A stretch of DNA of 64,000 nt from Puniceicoccaceae bacterium K14 (GCA_022538095.1 JAKYXN010000007.1:1-64000); one strand, 5' to 3'. Shown: positions 35,499-43,915, counted from the first letter of the stretch. A program made the numbers and translations. Notes: generated from the sequence alone by a model not told the origin.

Positions 35499-36308
35499 AT
35501 GTCACAGGGCGAACAATACACTGTTACCGAAAGTCAAAAAAGCCAATTCGCAGCCATCTATCTTCTGGAGTACATGATCAATGCTCCCAAGACCTTCGCT
35601 TTAATGCTTGAGCGAGAAGAGGAAGATCTCGAACCCATACTCGAAGTTCTCATGGTTCGCGATCTAATCGAGATCAAAGACGAAGAACAATACATCCCTA
35701 CCGAAAAAGGACGAAAAGCCCTCCAGCGCTTTATGAAGCGCTATTCGGATTTCCTTACATTCTTCGATGTTTTCTGCGCCGTCGATTTGGGAGAAGGCGC
35801 CTTCGCCTTCGCCAACTATTTCGAATACGACAGCAAGGAGGCATGGTTCTCCTTCCTCAACCAAGACAATTGGGAAGACCTTCGCGTCGCTGTTGCAGCC
35901 TACAAAGGGATCGATCCAGTCGAAATCGTATTCATGAGCTTCATAAACGAAGAGCGCTTTGGCCGAAATGAAACCGGATGGACCTTCGATCTTCTGCTCG
36001 GCACTGTATGGGATGAGATTCTCCACATCTGCAATTCAGCCCTAAAAATTGAGCAATTGGGCTGGGAAGATGAAGACGGACAAATATCAGGCGAAGCAGT
36101 CATGGAAGACATACTCGCTCAAGGCCTAGCGCTCGCGGAAGAACTCCATCAACGCGAAGACAATCCGTATCGAGAAATTACTCACTCGACTAGCGATAAA
36201 CCGAGTGAACGTACGCTCGAGGCCGTTGACATCCTAAAACGTGACGCCAACAGTTTCGACCCCACTCCAGAAAAACCCGACCACTGGAAGGAACCCTGGG
36301 AGCTTTAA
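35499..36308 (+). CDS. Unknown soluble protein with winged-helix-like N-terminus
   Basis: A 269-residue acidic protein with no membrane segment. The first 75 residues (ESQKSQFAAIYLLEYM, then EDLEPILEVLMVRDLIEIK and YIPTEKGRKALQRFM) look like a winged helix: helices followed by a 'Y-PTEKG--A' wing. The middle is rich in aromatic residues (FLTFFDVFCAVDLG, then FANYFEYDSKEAWFSFLNQD), and the tail ends with a basic-proline EKPDHWKEPWEL. No family is recognised. It is placed between DUF350 and the K+ channel gene in the same-strand block, so it probably serves the same system. Confidence 0.8.
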   Translation: MSQGEQYTVTESQKSQFAAIYLLEYMINAPKTFALMLEREEEDLEPILEVLMVRDLIEIKDEEQYIPTEKGRKALQRFMKRYSDFLTFFDVFCAVDLGEGAFAFANYFEYDSKEAWFSFLNQDNWEDLRVAVAAYKGIDPVEIVFMSFINEERFGRNETGWTFDLLLGTVWDEILHICNSALKIEQLGWEDEDGQISGEAVMEDILAQGLALAEELHQREDNPYREITHSTSDKPSERTLEAVDILKRDANSFDPTPEKPDHWKEPWEL

Positions 36309-36329
36309 AATTCACGCCAATACTAAGGT

Positions 36330-37448
36330 ATGCTATTCACCCTATACAAGCGTCTTTTGCGGAGAAAAAAATTCTCCAAAAACAGGATACTCAACACGCT
36401 CTTAGTCGCTATTGGCTTAAATCTCGTTTTTGGCTTCGGATTCTATTTCGCCGAGCGCAACTCCCAAGAAACACTTACACTTATCGACTCCATCTGGTGG
36501 AGCATGGTCACCATGACAACTGTTGGTTATGGCGATCTCTACCCACAAACATTTATCGGACGCTTCCTAGTAGCCTATCCTTGCTTTATGCTTGGTATCG
36601 GCTTACTCGGCTACCTGCTTGCCACCGTAACTGAAACCATGCTCGATCGCGTATCCAGACGAAAGAAAGGCACCATGAAAATCCATCACGAAAACCATAT
36701 CATCATTTGCAACTTCCCTAACGCAGAAAAAGTGCTTCTTCTCCTAGACGAACTCCAAGCAACCGAAGCCTACAAGAGCTGCGAAGTCGTCATCATCAGT
36801 AACGACATCGACGAGCTACCCGGCCATCTCCAAAAACGGGGCGTTCACTTTGTCAAAGGACTTCCCACAAGCGAAGATGTTCTCCATCAAGCAAACATCA
36901 TTCACAGCGACGGCGTATTCATAATCCCAAAACAAAGCGACGACCCCTCTTCTGACGCCGAGACCTACGCAATAGGTTCCATCATCGAACTAATCGAAGC
37001 CGAAACAAAATCACCGATTAAAACCGTCGTCGAACTCGTGAGCGCTGGAAACCTTCGAATGATGGAACGAGCTCAAACTGATGGAATTATCGTCTCAAGC
37101 GGCATAAACGAAAACATGATCGTTCAAGAATTCCTTAACCCAGGCATTCACAAAACCTTTGAACAACTCATATCAAACAGGGAAGGCAGTCAGTTCTACG
37201 TCCACAGCACCTCCCTACGCGATATCCCTTTTGCAGACATTCAAATAGCCGCTATAAAGCACAGTACGAACATGCAACTCATTGGCATCGTTAAAGACGG
37301 CAAACACGTACTCAACCCGCCAAAACACGTAAATGTCGAATCCGGGGATCAACTCATAATCCTTGCTGACAAACTAGAAGACTTTCTTTCAATCGAAAAA
37401 GATATTGAATCCCAACGTGGCTCCGAAAAAGCCTCCAAAACTCCTTAA
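36330..37448 (+). CDS. Two-TM potassium channel with RCK/TrkA domain
   Basis: A 372-residue ion channel of the KcsA/MthK class. Two transmembrane helices (~22-41 and ~75-100) flank the pore helix and the perfect selectivity filter TVGYGD at residues 64-69. After a basic linker (RRKKG), residues ~115-240 form an RCK/TrkA-N domain: HIIICNFPN with a divergent GxGxxG replacement, then VVIISNDI and VHFVKGLPTSEDVL. A TrkA-C-like domain (~275-358) ends in ILADKLEDFL. Kv-type gating sensors are absent; ligand control by the RCK domain is likely. The family is commonly found near DUF350, PspA and spermidine-synthase genes. Confidence 0.93.
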   Translation: MLFTLYKRLLRRKKFSKNRILNTLLVAIGLNLVFGFGFYFAERNSQETLTLIDSIWWSMVTMTTVGYGDLYPQTFIGRFLVAYPCFMLGIGLLGYLLATVTETMLDRVSRRKKGTMKIHHENHIIICNFPNAEKVLLLLDELQATEAYKSCEVVIISNDIDELPGHLQKRGVHFVKGLPTSEDVLHQANIIHSDGVFIIPKQSDDPSSDAETYAIGSIIELIEAETKSPIKTVVELVSAGNLRMMERAQTDGIIVSSGINENMIVQEFLNPGIHKTFEQLISNREGSQFYVHSTSLRDIPFADIQIAAIKHSTNMQLIGIVKDGKHVLNPPKHVNVESGDQLIILADKLEDFLSIEKDIESQRGSEKASKTP

Positions 37449-37472
37449 GAACCAAAAATTCAACCAAGAACA

Positions 37473-37889
37473 ATGAACGAAGTAATCGTCAAAATAGAAA
37501 CCCAAGAAGAATTCAGCCGCTTTCTTATGCTAAACGGCTTCGACATTGAAGACCTCGGCAACGCGGTCTACAAGGTAACAAGAGCAGAGGAGCTCCCCGT
37601 CTTTCTAAAGATCGACGAAAAAACAATCTACTTCGAAGTCGACCTAGGCAACGTAAACGAATTCGGTCCGGCTTCCCTGCACTTCAAGCTCCTAGATTTG
37701 AATACAGAAATACTTCCTGTTAGCTTCGGCATCAACAACAGCAACCCGGAAGACCCTCGCCTCGTACTCGTCGAAAGTCGCGAAACAGGCTCACTCAACG
37801 ATCATGAAATCCTAAGCGTATTCGATGCCCTCGAACTCGCAGTCGATAAAGCTGAAGCCCTCTTCAACGCCCAACAATCCGAAGCGTAA
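37473..37889 (+). CDS. DUF2170-like (YjfI-type) small protein, tentative
   Basis: A 138-residue acidic soluble protein. An N-terminal alpha/beta unit (EEFSRFLMLNGFDIEDLGN) is followed by strands (LPVFLKIDEKTIYFEVDL), a central LNTEILPVSFGI and a helical C-terminus (LSVFDALELAVDKAEALF). The arrangement 'LPVFL-I----I-FEV' with a later 'L-TEI-P-S-FGI' resembles E. coli YjfI (DUF2170), encoded next to a PspA-like protein. This is similarity of pattern only. It ends 22 bp before pspA, which supports the link. Confidence 0.7.
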   Translation: MNEVIVKIETQEEFSRFLMLNGFDIEDLGNAVYKVTRAEELPVFLKIDEKTIYFEVDLGNVNEFGPASLHFKLLDLNTEILPVSFGINNSNPEDPRLVLVESRETGSLNDHEILSVFDALELAVDKAEALFNAQQSEA

Positions 37890-37911
37890 ACCCAAAAAAC
37901 ACTTTACTAAA

Positions 37912-38607
37912 ATGAGCATATTTTCACGTATCTTCAAAGTAGGACAAGCCGCAGCCAACAAGGTAGTCGACAAAATGGAAAACCCCGAGCTCATGCTCGA
38001 CCAAGCGATCCGCGATAAAGAAACTCAAATTCGCGAAGCAAAGAAATCCATCCAAAGCTGCATCGCAACAGAACGCCAAACGAAGGCTCTTCTGGAAAAA
38101 GAAAAGGCCGACAAATTCGCTTGGGAGCAAAAAGCGGAAATGGCCCTCAAAGCAGGAAAAGAAGAACTCGCTGTTCGCGCCCTGCAACGCGCTACCGAGC
38201 ATGAACAAAAAATGGCGTCACTCGATACGCAGTGGCAAAGCCAACGCGCATCCGTCGAGGAACTTAAGAAAGAAATCATTACAATGGGCGATGCCGTTGC
38301 CGAATTCAAACGCAACAAAGACTTCATCATTGCTCAAAGCAAAGCTGCTCAAGTCAAAAAAGACATCTACGAAGCCAAAGCCCGTATCTCCTCAAACAAC
38401 AAGGCTGATGACTTGATGGCCCGCATGAAAGCCAAAGCCGAGCGACAAGGCTACGAAGCAGAAGCAGCTAAGGAAATCGCAGACGTATCCACCGGAGCAG
38501 GCGATACCCTCGAAAAAGAATTCGAAAGCATGGGTAGCAGCGGCAGCGCTTCTGTCGAAGTAAATGACAAACTAGCAGCTCTTAAAGCCAAACTCGGCAA
38601 CGCATAA
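37912..38607 (+). CDS. pspA: PspA/IM30-family membrane-stress protein
   Basis: A 231-residue PspA homologue. It begins MSIFSRIFKVGQAAANKVVD, the usual amphipathic helix that docks on the membrane. MENPELMLDQAIRD follows and then a long coiled coil (about 40-190) rich in Lys/Glu/Ala. The family assembles into ESCRT-III-like scaffolds on damaged inner membrane and helps keep proton-motive force. Preceding codons of the open frame are not family-like, so ATG 37912 is used. Neither PspF nor PspB/C is nearby; instead the gene is embedded among DUF350, channel, SpeE-like, SpeD and AAA+ genes. Confidence 0.94.
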   Translation: MSIFSRIFKVGQAAANKVVDKMENPELMLDQAIRDKETQIREAKKSIQSCIATERQTKALLEKEKADKFAWEQKAEMALKAGKEELAVRALQRATEHEQKMASLDTQWQSQRASVEELKKEIITMGDAVAEFKRNKDFIIAQSKAAQVKKDIYEAKARISSNNKADDLMARMKAKAERQGYEAEAAKEIADVSTGAGDTLEKEFESMGSSGSASVEVNDKLAALKAKLGNA

Positions 38608-38620
38608 CACGCTCAACCGA

Positions 38621-39010
38621 GTGACACCGCTTGACAACAGTTTACCCGCCCAGATGCCTTCACAGGCTCTGGGCACTCACATCCTTCTGGAACTCAATAA
38701 CTGTCCAGACGACCTACTGCTAAACCAAGAACACTTAGAAAGCGTTCTTAGCAATTCCGCAACCCAAGCAGGCGCCACCGTCATCAAAAGCGTTTTCCAC
38801 CAATTTAGCCCCCATGGCCTTTCCGGAGTGGTCGTAATCGCCGAAAGCCACATTACAGTTCATACGTGGCCAGAACACAACTACGCCGCCATAGACATCT
38901 TCACCTGCGGTGACCCCAATATCGCGCAGCGTATTCAAGATCAAATAATAAAAGAATTCACCCCAGCTACTCACACCACCCAAACAATAACCCGCGGCCC
39001 CACCCAATAG
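38621..39010 (+). CDS. speD: S-adenosylmethionine decarboxylase proenzyme (SpeD/SpeH type)
   Basis: A 129-residue prokaryotic-type AdoMet decarboxylase. LGTHILLELNNCP is the N-terminal signature. Self-cleavage between Glu75 and Ser76 in AESHITVHTWPE would make the pyruvoyl group. His81 and Cys96 in DIFTCGD complete the active site. It makes decarboxylated AdoMet, the aminopropyl donor for the SpeE-like enzyme. The frame starts with GTG (38621); an internal ATG at 38654 gives MPSQALGTH, an equally plausible start. It follows pspA by 13 bp. No arginine or ornithine decarboxylase is present, so putrescine must come from elsewhere. Confidence 0.93.
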   Translation: MTPLDNSLPAQMPSQALGTHILLELNNCPDDLLLNQEHLESVLSNSATQAGATVIKSVFHQFSPHGLSGVVVIAESHITVHTWPEHNYAAIDIFTCGDPNIAQRIQDQIIKEFTPATHTTQTITRGPTQ

Positions 39011-39016
39011 AAGAAA

Positions 39017-39050
39017 TTTCACTCTTCACCATTCACTTTTCACCCTTCCA
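39017..39050 (+). repeat. Heptamer tandem repeat before the AAA+ ATPase gene
   Basis: TTCAC occurs at 39018, 39025, 39032 and 39039, with a degenerate TTCCA at 39046: a 7-base period (TTCAC plus two variable bases) for about five units. It ends three bases before the ATG at 39053, so it replaces a normal ribosome-binding site. The same motif precedes the gene at 35499. Confidence 0.7.
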
Positions 39051-39052
39051 CC

Positions 39053-40390
39053 ATGGCCGACATCAACGCCGCCGCCCAATCCTGTTTTTCTAACTACCAG
39101 ACGACCAAAAGAAGTCTTATCAGCCAACACGGGTGCTCTGATTTTGAAATCGATTTTGAAATTCGTTTCGCCCTTTTCCTAAGCGGCCTCATAGATGGCG
39201 ATACAAACGCAAGCGAACGTGCCTTTCTCCAAGCCAGCATTTCAGCTCTAGAATGGTCACCCACCTACGAAGGACTCCTCCGCTCACGTATTGAGAAATT
39301 ACCAAGCTACGATCTCGCCCAACTGCGCATCGCCAAAGAGCATCCAGAGCTAGCTCAGCTCATTCTAAGGGCAGCCTACGCGATGGCCCTTTCAGACGGA
39401 ACGCTTAGCAATGACGAGCGATTCCTGCTCTCAAACTTTGCAGATACAACCCTAGCAAACGAAAAAGGCAGAGCCGCCCAAGCGGAATCAGAAGCTCGCT
39501 CGCTCTTCCAGAGCGACAGTTCCCCGATTTTTGAGCAAGTAGAAGACACAAAAGAACCGTCACCAGAGATTGACGACAATAGCACCCTCGAAGACGAACT
39601 CGAAAATCTCAACAAGCTCATTGGGCTAAAAGAGGTCAAAGATGAAATCAACCGACTAGTACACTTTCTCGAAATTCAAAAACAACGAGAAAGCCACGAC
39701 CTAAAAACAACCGCACTCTCCCTTCACCTCGTCTTCTCCGGCAACCCGGGCACAGGAAAGACTACAGTCGCTCGCATCTTGGCTCGAATTTTCAAGAAGA
39801 TGAATGTTCTTAAAAAAGGACATCTCATAGAAACAGACCGCATGGGCTTGGTCGGCCAGTACGTTGGCCACACAGCAAAGAAGACTTCAGAAATTATAGA
39901 CTCAGCCCTAGACGGCATCCTATTTATAGACGAAGCCTATAGCCTGGTAGGAGGAGAAAACGACTTTGGCAGCGAAGCCATTGATACACTCGTAAAACGA
40001 ATGGAAGACGATCGCGATCGCTTAATCGTAATTGTTGCCGGGTATCCAAACGATATGGACGAATTCATCAGCACGAATCCTGGCTTAAAATCTCGTTTCA
40101 CAAAAACAATTCTATTCTCCGACTACAAACCAGCCGAACTCTCGAAAATCTTTCAAATATTCTGCAACAATAACCAATACGAAACTTCAAACGAAGCGTT
40201 GGAAAAGCTAGACCAAGTTTTTGGTAACGCTCTAGCAAACGCAAACAACGACTTTGGCAACGGGCGATACGTGCGCAACCTATTCGAACAAGCGATCCGA
40301 AACCAAGCTATGCGACTTAGCCAAAACAAAGGCGAATTGACCAAGAAGGACCTCACAACTTTGGAAGCCGCAGACTTCGTATTGCCTTAG
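39053..40390 (+). CDS. TerB-like/AAA+ ATPase (CbbX/SpoVK type)
   Basis: A 445-residue protein. Residues ~25-135 have two TerB-like segments, FLSGLIDGDTNASERAFL and YAMALSDGTLSNDERFLL, with the metal-binding-type DG-----E pattern. An acidic linker (150-180) leads to a classic AAA+ module: Walker A GNPGTGKTT (230-238), Walker B ILFIDEAYSL (289-298), VIVAGYPNDMDEFI with the sensor region and GRYVRNLFEQAIRNQAMRL carrying arginine fingers. The ATPase resembles CbbX and SpoVK. Such AAA+ proteins remodel protein complexes; a role in PspA or channel remodelling is inferred from position, since it lies 42 bp after speD. Confidence 0.92.
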   Translation: MADINAAAQSCFSNYQTTKRSLISQHGCSDFEIDFEIRFALFLSGLIDGDTNASERAFLQASISALEWSPTYEGLLRSRIEKLPSYDLAQLRIAKEHPELAQLILRAAYAMALSDGTLSNDERFLLSNFADTTLANEKGRAAQAESEARSLFQSDSSPIFEQVEDTKEPSPEIDDNSTLEDELENLNKLIGLKEVKDEINRLVHFLEIQKQRESHDLKTTALSLHLVFSGNPGTGKTTVARILARIFKKMNVLKKGHLIETDRMGLVGQYVGHTAKKTSEIIDSALDGILFIDEAYSLVGGENDFGSEAIDTLVKRMEDDRDRLIVIVAGYPNDMDEFISTNPGLKSRFTKTILFSDYKPAELSKIFQIFCNNNQYETSNEALEKLDQVFGNALANANNDFGNGRYVRNLFEQAIRNQAMRLSQNKGELTKKDLTTLEAADFVLP

Positions 40391-40417
40391 AAAAACATAC
40401 CAATCGACCCTCGAAAA

Positions 40418-42154
40418 ATGTTAAACGCGAGCGATCTAGAATCGCATCTAAACCGTATAGACGGCAAACAGTACCCACAATATAAAGACATACGAGGAAA
40501 GTATGATTTCGGAAACTTCATTCTCTCGATAGATCGCATTCAAGGCGATCCCTTTGCAGCTCCATCACGACTCTCGCTCGCAATCGAGCACAGCGAGTCG
40601 AAACTCCCAAAGGACCTATTCTCCAACCGTTCTCGCAAAACTGGAACTGAAACCTACCTCGCCAAACGTTTCTCTAAAGCCTGTCAAAAATCAAAGGACC
40701 ATTCCGGTTCCGGCAAATCGGGTCTCATTGCCATCGATACCCCAGGTCAAGAAATCATCGAACGCACCTGCATTAGCATAAGCGAATCTCGAACCGTCGC
40801 TCGCTTCTCAGTTGGCCTCCCAGCCAGCGGGCGCCGCATTCTCGGCAGAGCTGCAACCAAACTCCTCGTAGAGCAAATACCCTCTATCGTAGAACAAGCG
40901 CTCTGCTATGCCAACATCGATTCTCAGACAATCACCTCCTACGCTGACACAAACGAAGACGCCGACATCCTCCGTTCAAAGCTTGAAGAACACTCACTCA
41001 TCGCCTTTGTAGCCAAAGGATCGGTGTTTCCCAGAGCCACCGGCGTCGATCAACGCCCACTAGAAAACGCAATCAAATTTGCCTCGCCTCCCAGCCTCTC
41101 CCAATCATTCGAATTACCGCACGCTGGCACGGTCATAGGCATGGGAATCCCCAAAGGCGTCACCTTAATCGTCGGCGGAGGCTACCACGGCAAATCCACC
41201 CTCCTAAACGCTATCGAACGCGGCGTCTACAACCATTGCCCAGGGGATGGACGAGAACTCGTAGTCACCCTTCCAGATGCTACTAAAGTCCGAGCTGAAG
41301 ACGGACGCTCCGTAGCTAACGTCGACCTTTCTCCATTCATCAACAATCTCCCAGGAGGGAAAGACACCCAAAACTTCACGACAGAAAACGCCTCGGGTTC
41401 CACCTCTCAAGCAACCTCTATAATTGAGACTCTCGAAACCGGTTGTAAAACCCTTCTCATTGACGAAGATATATCCGCCACCAATTTCCTAATACGCGAT
41501 CAACGCATGCAAAAACTGATCGCCCCAGACAAGGAACCCATCACTCCTTTCTCTGATCGCGTCGAGGCCCTTTACTCAGGCCACAATACCTCAACCCTCA
41601 TCGTGCTCGGAGGTTCTAGCGCATACTTCGAGGCAGCCGACTGCGTTATAGCGATGGACAACTACACACCCCTCGATGTAACTGCCCAAGCGAAAGAGCT
41701 ATGCGATGAAGGTAACGTGTCCACAAGAGAGCCCTTCTCCCTCCACCCAGGAAAAAGCCGCTACGCAAAGCAAAGCGCAATCAATCCTTATAAAGCCGCC
41801 GCACCTTACCGCGGTCGCCGCCCAGGTTCTAATGATCGCCCACCGCGCCTAAACATAAAAGCCCAAGGGACTCAAAGCCTCACCTTTGGCAGCAACGAAA
41901 TAGATCTCTCCCTACTCTCTCAAATCATCGATCCCGCTCAAACGCGAACAATCGGAGCCGCCCTCGCTTACGCCGTAGAAGAAAACCTTTTTGAAACCCA
42001 ATCCCTCGTCGAAGCTCTCAAAACCGTCATCCAAACCATCAACGAAAACGGTATCACAATTCTTAACGGCTACGATCTAGCAACCATCCGCCTCCAAGAG
42101 CTCACTGCCACCTTAAACCGCCTTAGGGCGCTAAACGCGGAGTATCGTAGGTAG
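40418..42154 (+). CDS. ABC-class predicted ATPase (COG3044)
   Basis: A 578-residue soluble ATPase. VTLIVGGGYHGKSTLLNAIE is the Walker A block of the COG3044/'ABC_ATPase' family. Other family features are SGSTSQATSIIETLETGCK with the Q/signature-like region, LLIDEDISATNFLIRD (Walker B) and STLIVLGGSSAYFEAADCVIAM. The N-terminal GKYDFGNFILSIDRIQGDPFA and the C-terminal SLTFGSNEIDLSLLSQI are also typical. Mitochondrial and bacterial members relate to RNA handling but the bacterial role is not settled. It follows the AAA+ gene by 27 bp and ends the block. Confidence 0.9.
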   Translation: MLNASDLESHLNRIDGKQYPQYKDIRGKYDFGNFILSIDRIQGDPFAAPSRLSLAIEHSESKLPKDLFSNRSRKTGTETYLAKRFSKACQKSKDHSGSGKSGLIAIDTPGQEIIERTCISISESRTVARFSVGLPASGRRILGRAATKLLVEQIPSIVEQALCYANIDSQTITSYADTNEDADILRSKLEEHSLIAFVAKGSVFPRATGVDQRPLENAIKFASPPSLSQSFELPHAGTVIGMGIPKGVTLIVGGGYHGKSTLLNAIERGVYNHCPGDGRELVVTLPDATKVRAEDGRSVANVDLSPFINNLPGGKDTQNFTTENASGSTSQATSIIETLETGCKTLLIDEDISATNFLIRDQRMQKLIAPDKEPITPFSDRVEALYSGHNTSTLIVLGGSSAYFEAADCVIAMDNYTPLDVTAQAKELCDEGNVSTREPFSLHPGKSRYAKQSAINPYKAAAPYRGRRPGSNDRPPRLNIKAQGTQSLTFGSNEIDLSLLSQIIDPAQTRTIGAALAYAVEENLFETQSLVEALKTVIQTINENGITILNGYDLATIRLQELTATLNRLRALNAEYRR

Positions 42155-42180
42155 CTTCGATTGGCACCTGAATGCCTCTC

Positions 42181-42239
42181 TTAATGAACACGGCATCGAG
42201 TCCGAAAATACTCGGACCAATCTTCACATGCGTCATTAA
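42181..42239. terminator. Nested inverted repeats between convergent genes
   Basis: TTAATGA (42181-42187) pairs with TCATTAA (42233-42239) and encloses GTCCGA (42200-42205) paired with TCGGAC (42212-42217). The COG3044 gene and the PIN gene converge here, so a shared transcription stop is plausible. There is no long T run in either direction. Confidence 0.45.
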
Positions 42240-42245
42240 AAACAG

Positions 42246-42767
42246 TTAGATCCCTCTCCACTTTGCAATGTACTCGCTAGACTGTTTTCTGGGCAATCGC
42301 CTCTTCTGCTCTCCAGTCAATCCGATTAAATACTCCAGTTTATCAGCAGCTACAACCCCCTGAATAACACCTTTCAATACAAGCTGATCAAGTATCCAAA
42401 TAGTTCCATGCACTTCGATTCGATATTTCACTTCAGCTTCATGCCTTAGAGGTTTATCACCGGTTAACAGCATAGCTCCTTTTTGCATCGCAAGAAATAA
42501 GACGGAAGCATCCACAACTCCAGCGCCTTTGGGCTCAAAGCTCCGGTGAATCCGATCAACTTCCAACAAATCCTCAAAGCTAATAATAGTCTCCAATATA
42601 GAGCCATTTTTCACGTACGAAAGAGCTTGAATATGACTTCCTTTTCGAAGCTCTCTACAAACCAGGTTTGTCGTATGAGTTTCGATACCGAGTTGAAACC
42701 ACAGGTCTAGCAATCCAGATAATTCTAGGTCAATGAGTATATTTGCATCCTGAACCGCGACTTTCAT
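42246..42767 (-). CDS. PIN-domain nuclease-like protein (candidate toxin)
   Basis: A 173-residue PIN-fold protein. The four acidic positions are visible: Asp7 in QDANILIDLE, Glu39 in VCRELRKGS, Asp86 in GVVDASVLFLA and Asp104 in LLTGDKPLR. These coordinate Mg/Mn in RNA-cleaving VapC-type toxins. The C-terminus (EYLIGLTGEQKRRL) is an extra basic extension. Its start lies eight bases after the end of the XRE-ImmA gene, so the two are one operon with the regulator first. The function as toxin is inferred from this pairing. Confidence 0.9.
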   Translation of the reverse strand: MKVAVQDANILIDLELSGLLDLWFQLGIETHTTNLVCRELRKGSHIQALSYVKNGSILETIISFEDLLEVDRIHRSFEPKGAGVVDASVLFLAMQKGAMLLTGDKPLRHEAEVKYRIEVHGTIWILDQLVLKGVIQGVVAADKLEYLIGLTGEQKRRLPRKQSSEYIAKWRGI

Positions 42768-42775
42768 TTCTTCGT

Positions 42776-43879
42776 TCAGATTGTTGCGAACTCAGATTCA
42801 GCAGCGAACTCTGGCAACGTCAGTCCCAATAAGCTCGCAGCTTTTGATTGGGTGAGCAGCTCACACGTGTACGCTCGGTAAACAAGATGCTTAAAGCGGC
42901 TAGCGGACTCACTCCCTACCCACTCACTAAAACTCGGCTCAACCTTATTCCAACCTTTCGTTCGCATGTATATACAAAAACCTTTGTAAGTACTGGAACT
43001 AACAAGTCCAAGCGTCTCTGCACGCTTCATAATCGCAGCCAACGAAATCCCCCACTCTTGCTTGATCGCTTTAAGCTCAGGGATACTTACGCGAGGACGT
43101 TTCCCTCCAAAGGCATCAATGAAAGCTCCCTTCGGGACGAGAAATGCACCTGCAAAGCGATGGCACAACACTTCGATATCCTTTTCAGAAAATCCTTTTG
43201 GAAACTCTAAAACTAGGTGCCCAAGTTCATGAAGCTCAGTAAAGCGCTTTCGTGGTAAATCTGTATTTAGATGCTTAGCTAGAACAACTACTGGCAATCG
43301 CCCTTCGGCCGATTCAGCCCAACCAGAAAACCCATTAAACGACTCCGGAGCATCTACCTCTTTTACTTTAACACCACGTTCCTCTAGAAGCATATGAACA
43401 TTTGGCAAAGCGTTCTCACCGAGCTTCCAAATTTCAGTTCGGAGTTCATACGCGATACGTTCCACTTGTTCACCGAGATCTTCAGATGCGTTCAATTCCC
43501 AAACTGGTAATGACTCCGCTTCTATCTCCAAAATCGACTCAATATCTAAATAACGTTCAAAAAACTCCAAAGCCTGTTCCCGAACTTGATCCTGAGCTTT
43601 CTTGCCAAACTTGCTTTGCTTGCGAAACGCGATCCCACTCAAAACTAAATCATTATCTCGAAAGAAAAAATCAGGTTCGAGATCTAGAACATCGCAAATC
43701 GAAACTAAAACCGATGAGTCAGGCCCCATCAATCCACGTTCATACTTACTCAAAGCCATACGAGTAACCACATGCCCCATCTCTGTAGCCAGCCCCTCCA
43801 AGGACAGCCCGCGCAAAAGCCGAGCACGCCGCAAACGCTCTCCAAACCGCTTCTTCAAATTATTACCCTCTGTTGACAT
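42776..43879 (-). CDS. XRE-family regulator fused to ImmA/IrrE metallopeptidase (candidate antitoxin)
   Basis: A 367-residue protein. Residues ~10-70 form an XRE helix-turn-helix (RFGERLRRARLLRGLSLEGL, then MALSKYERGL). Residues ~140-250 are an ImmA/IrrE peptidase domain with HELGH at 217-221 and a helix carrying Glu236 ahead of HRFAGAFLVP. The C-terminal ~100 residues are helical. This architecture occurs in phage regulators and toxin-antitoxin antitoxins. It precedes the PIN gene by eight bases. A 7-bp inverted repeat directly upstream is a candidate operator for self-control. Confidence 0.92.
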   Translation of the reverse strand: MSTEGNNLKKRFGERLRRARLLRGLSLEGLATEMGHVVTRMALSKYERGLMGPDSSVLVSICDVLDLEPDFFFRDNDLVLSGIAFRKQSKFGKKAQDQVREQALEFFERYLDIESILEIEAESLPVWELNASEDLGEQVERIAYELRTEIWKLGENALPNVHMLLEERGVKVKEVDAPESFNGFSGWAESAEGRLPVVVLAKHLNTDLPRKRFTELHELGHLVLEFPKGFSEKDIEVLCHRFAGAFLVPKGAFIDAFGGKRPRVSIPELKAIKQEWGISLAAIMKRAETLGLVSSSTYKGFCIYMRTKGWNKVEPSFSEWVGSESASRFKHLVYRAYTCELLTQSKAASLLGLTLPEFAAESEFATI

Positions 43880-43915
43880 AGTTTACATCATCGACAGTTA
43901 TTCACATTTTGTAAA
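43880..43915 (-). promoter_or_regulatory. Candidate XRE operator (inverted GTTTACA)
   Basis: GTTTACA (43880-43886) and TGTAAAC (43909-43915) form a perfect 7-bp inverted repeat with a 22-base spacer. It begins one base before the ATG (on the minus strand) of the XRE-ImmA gene. XRE regulators often bind such sites over their own promoter. Confidence 0.6.
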
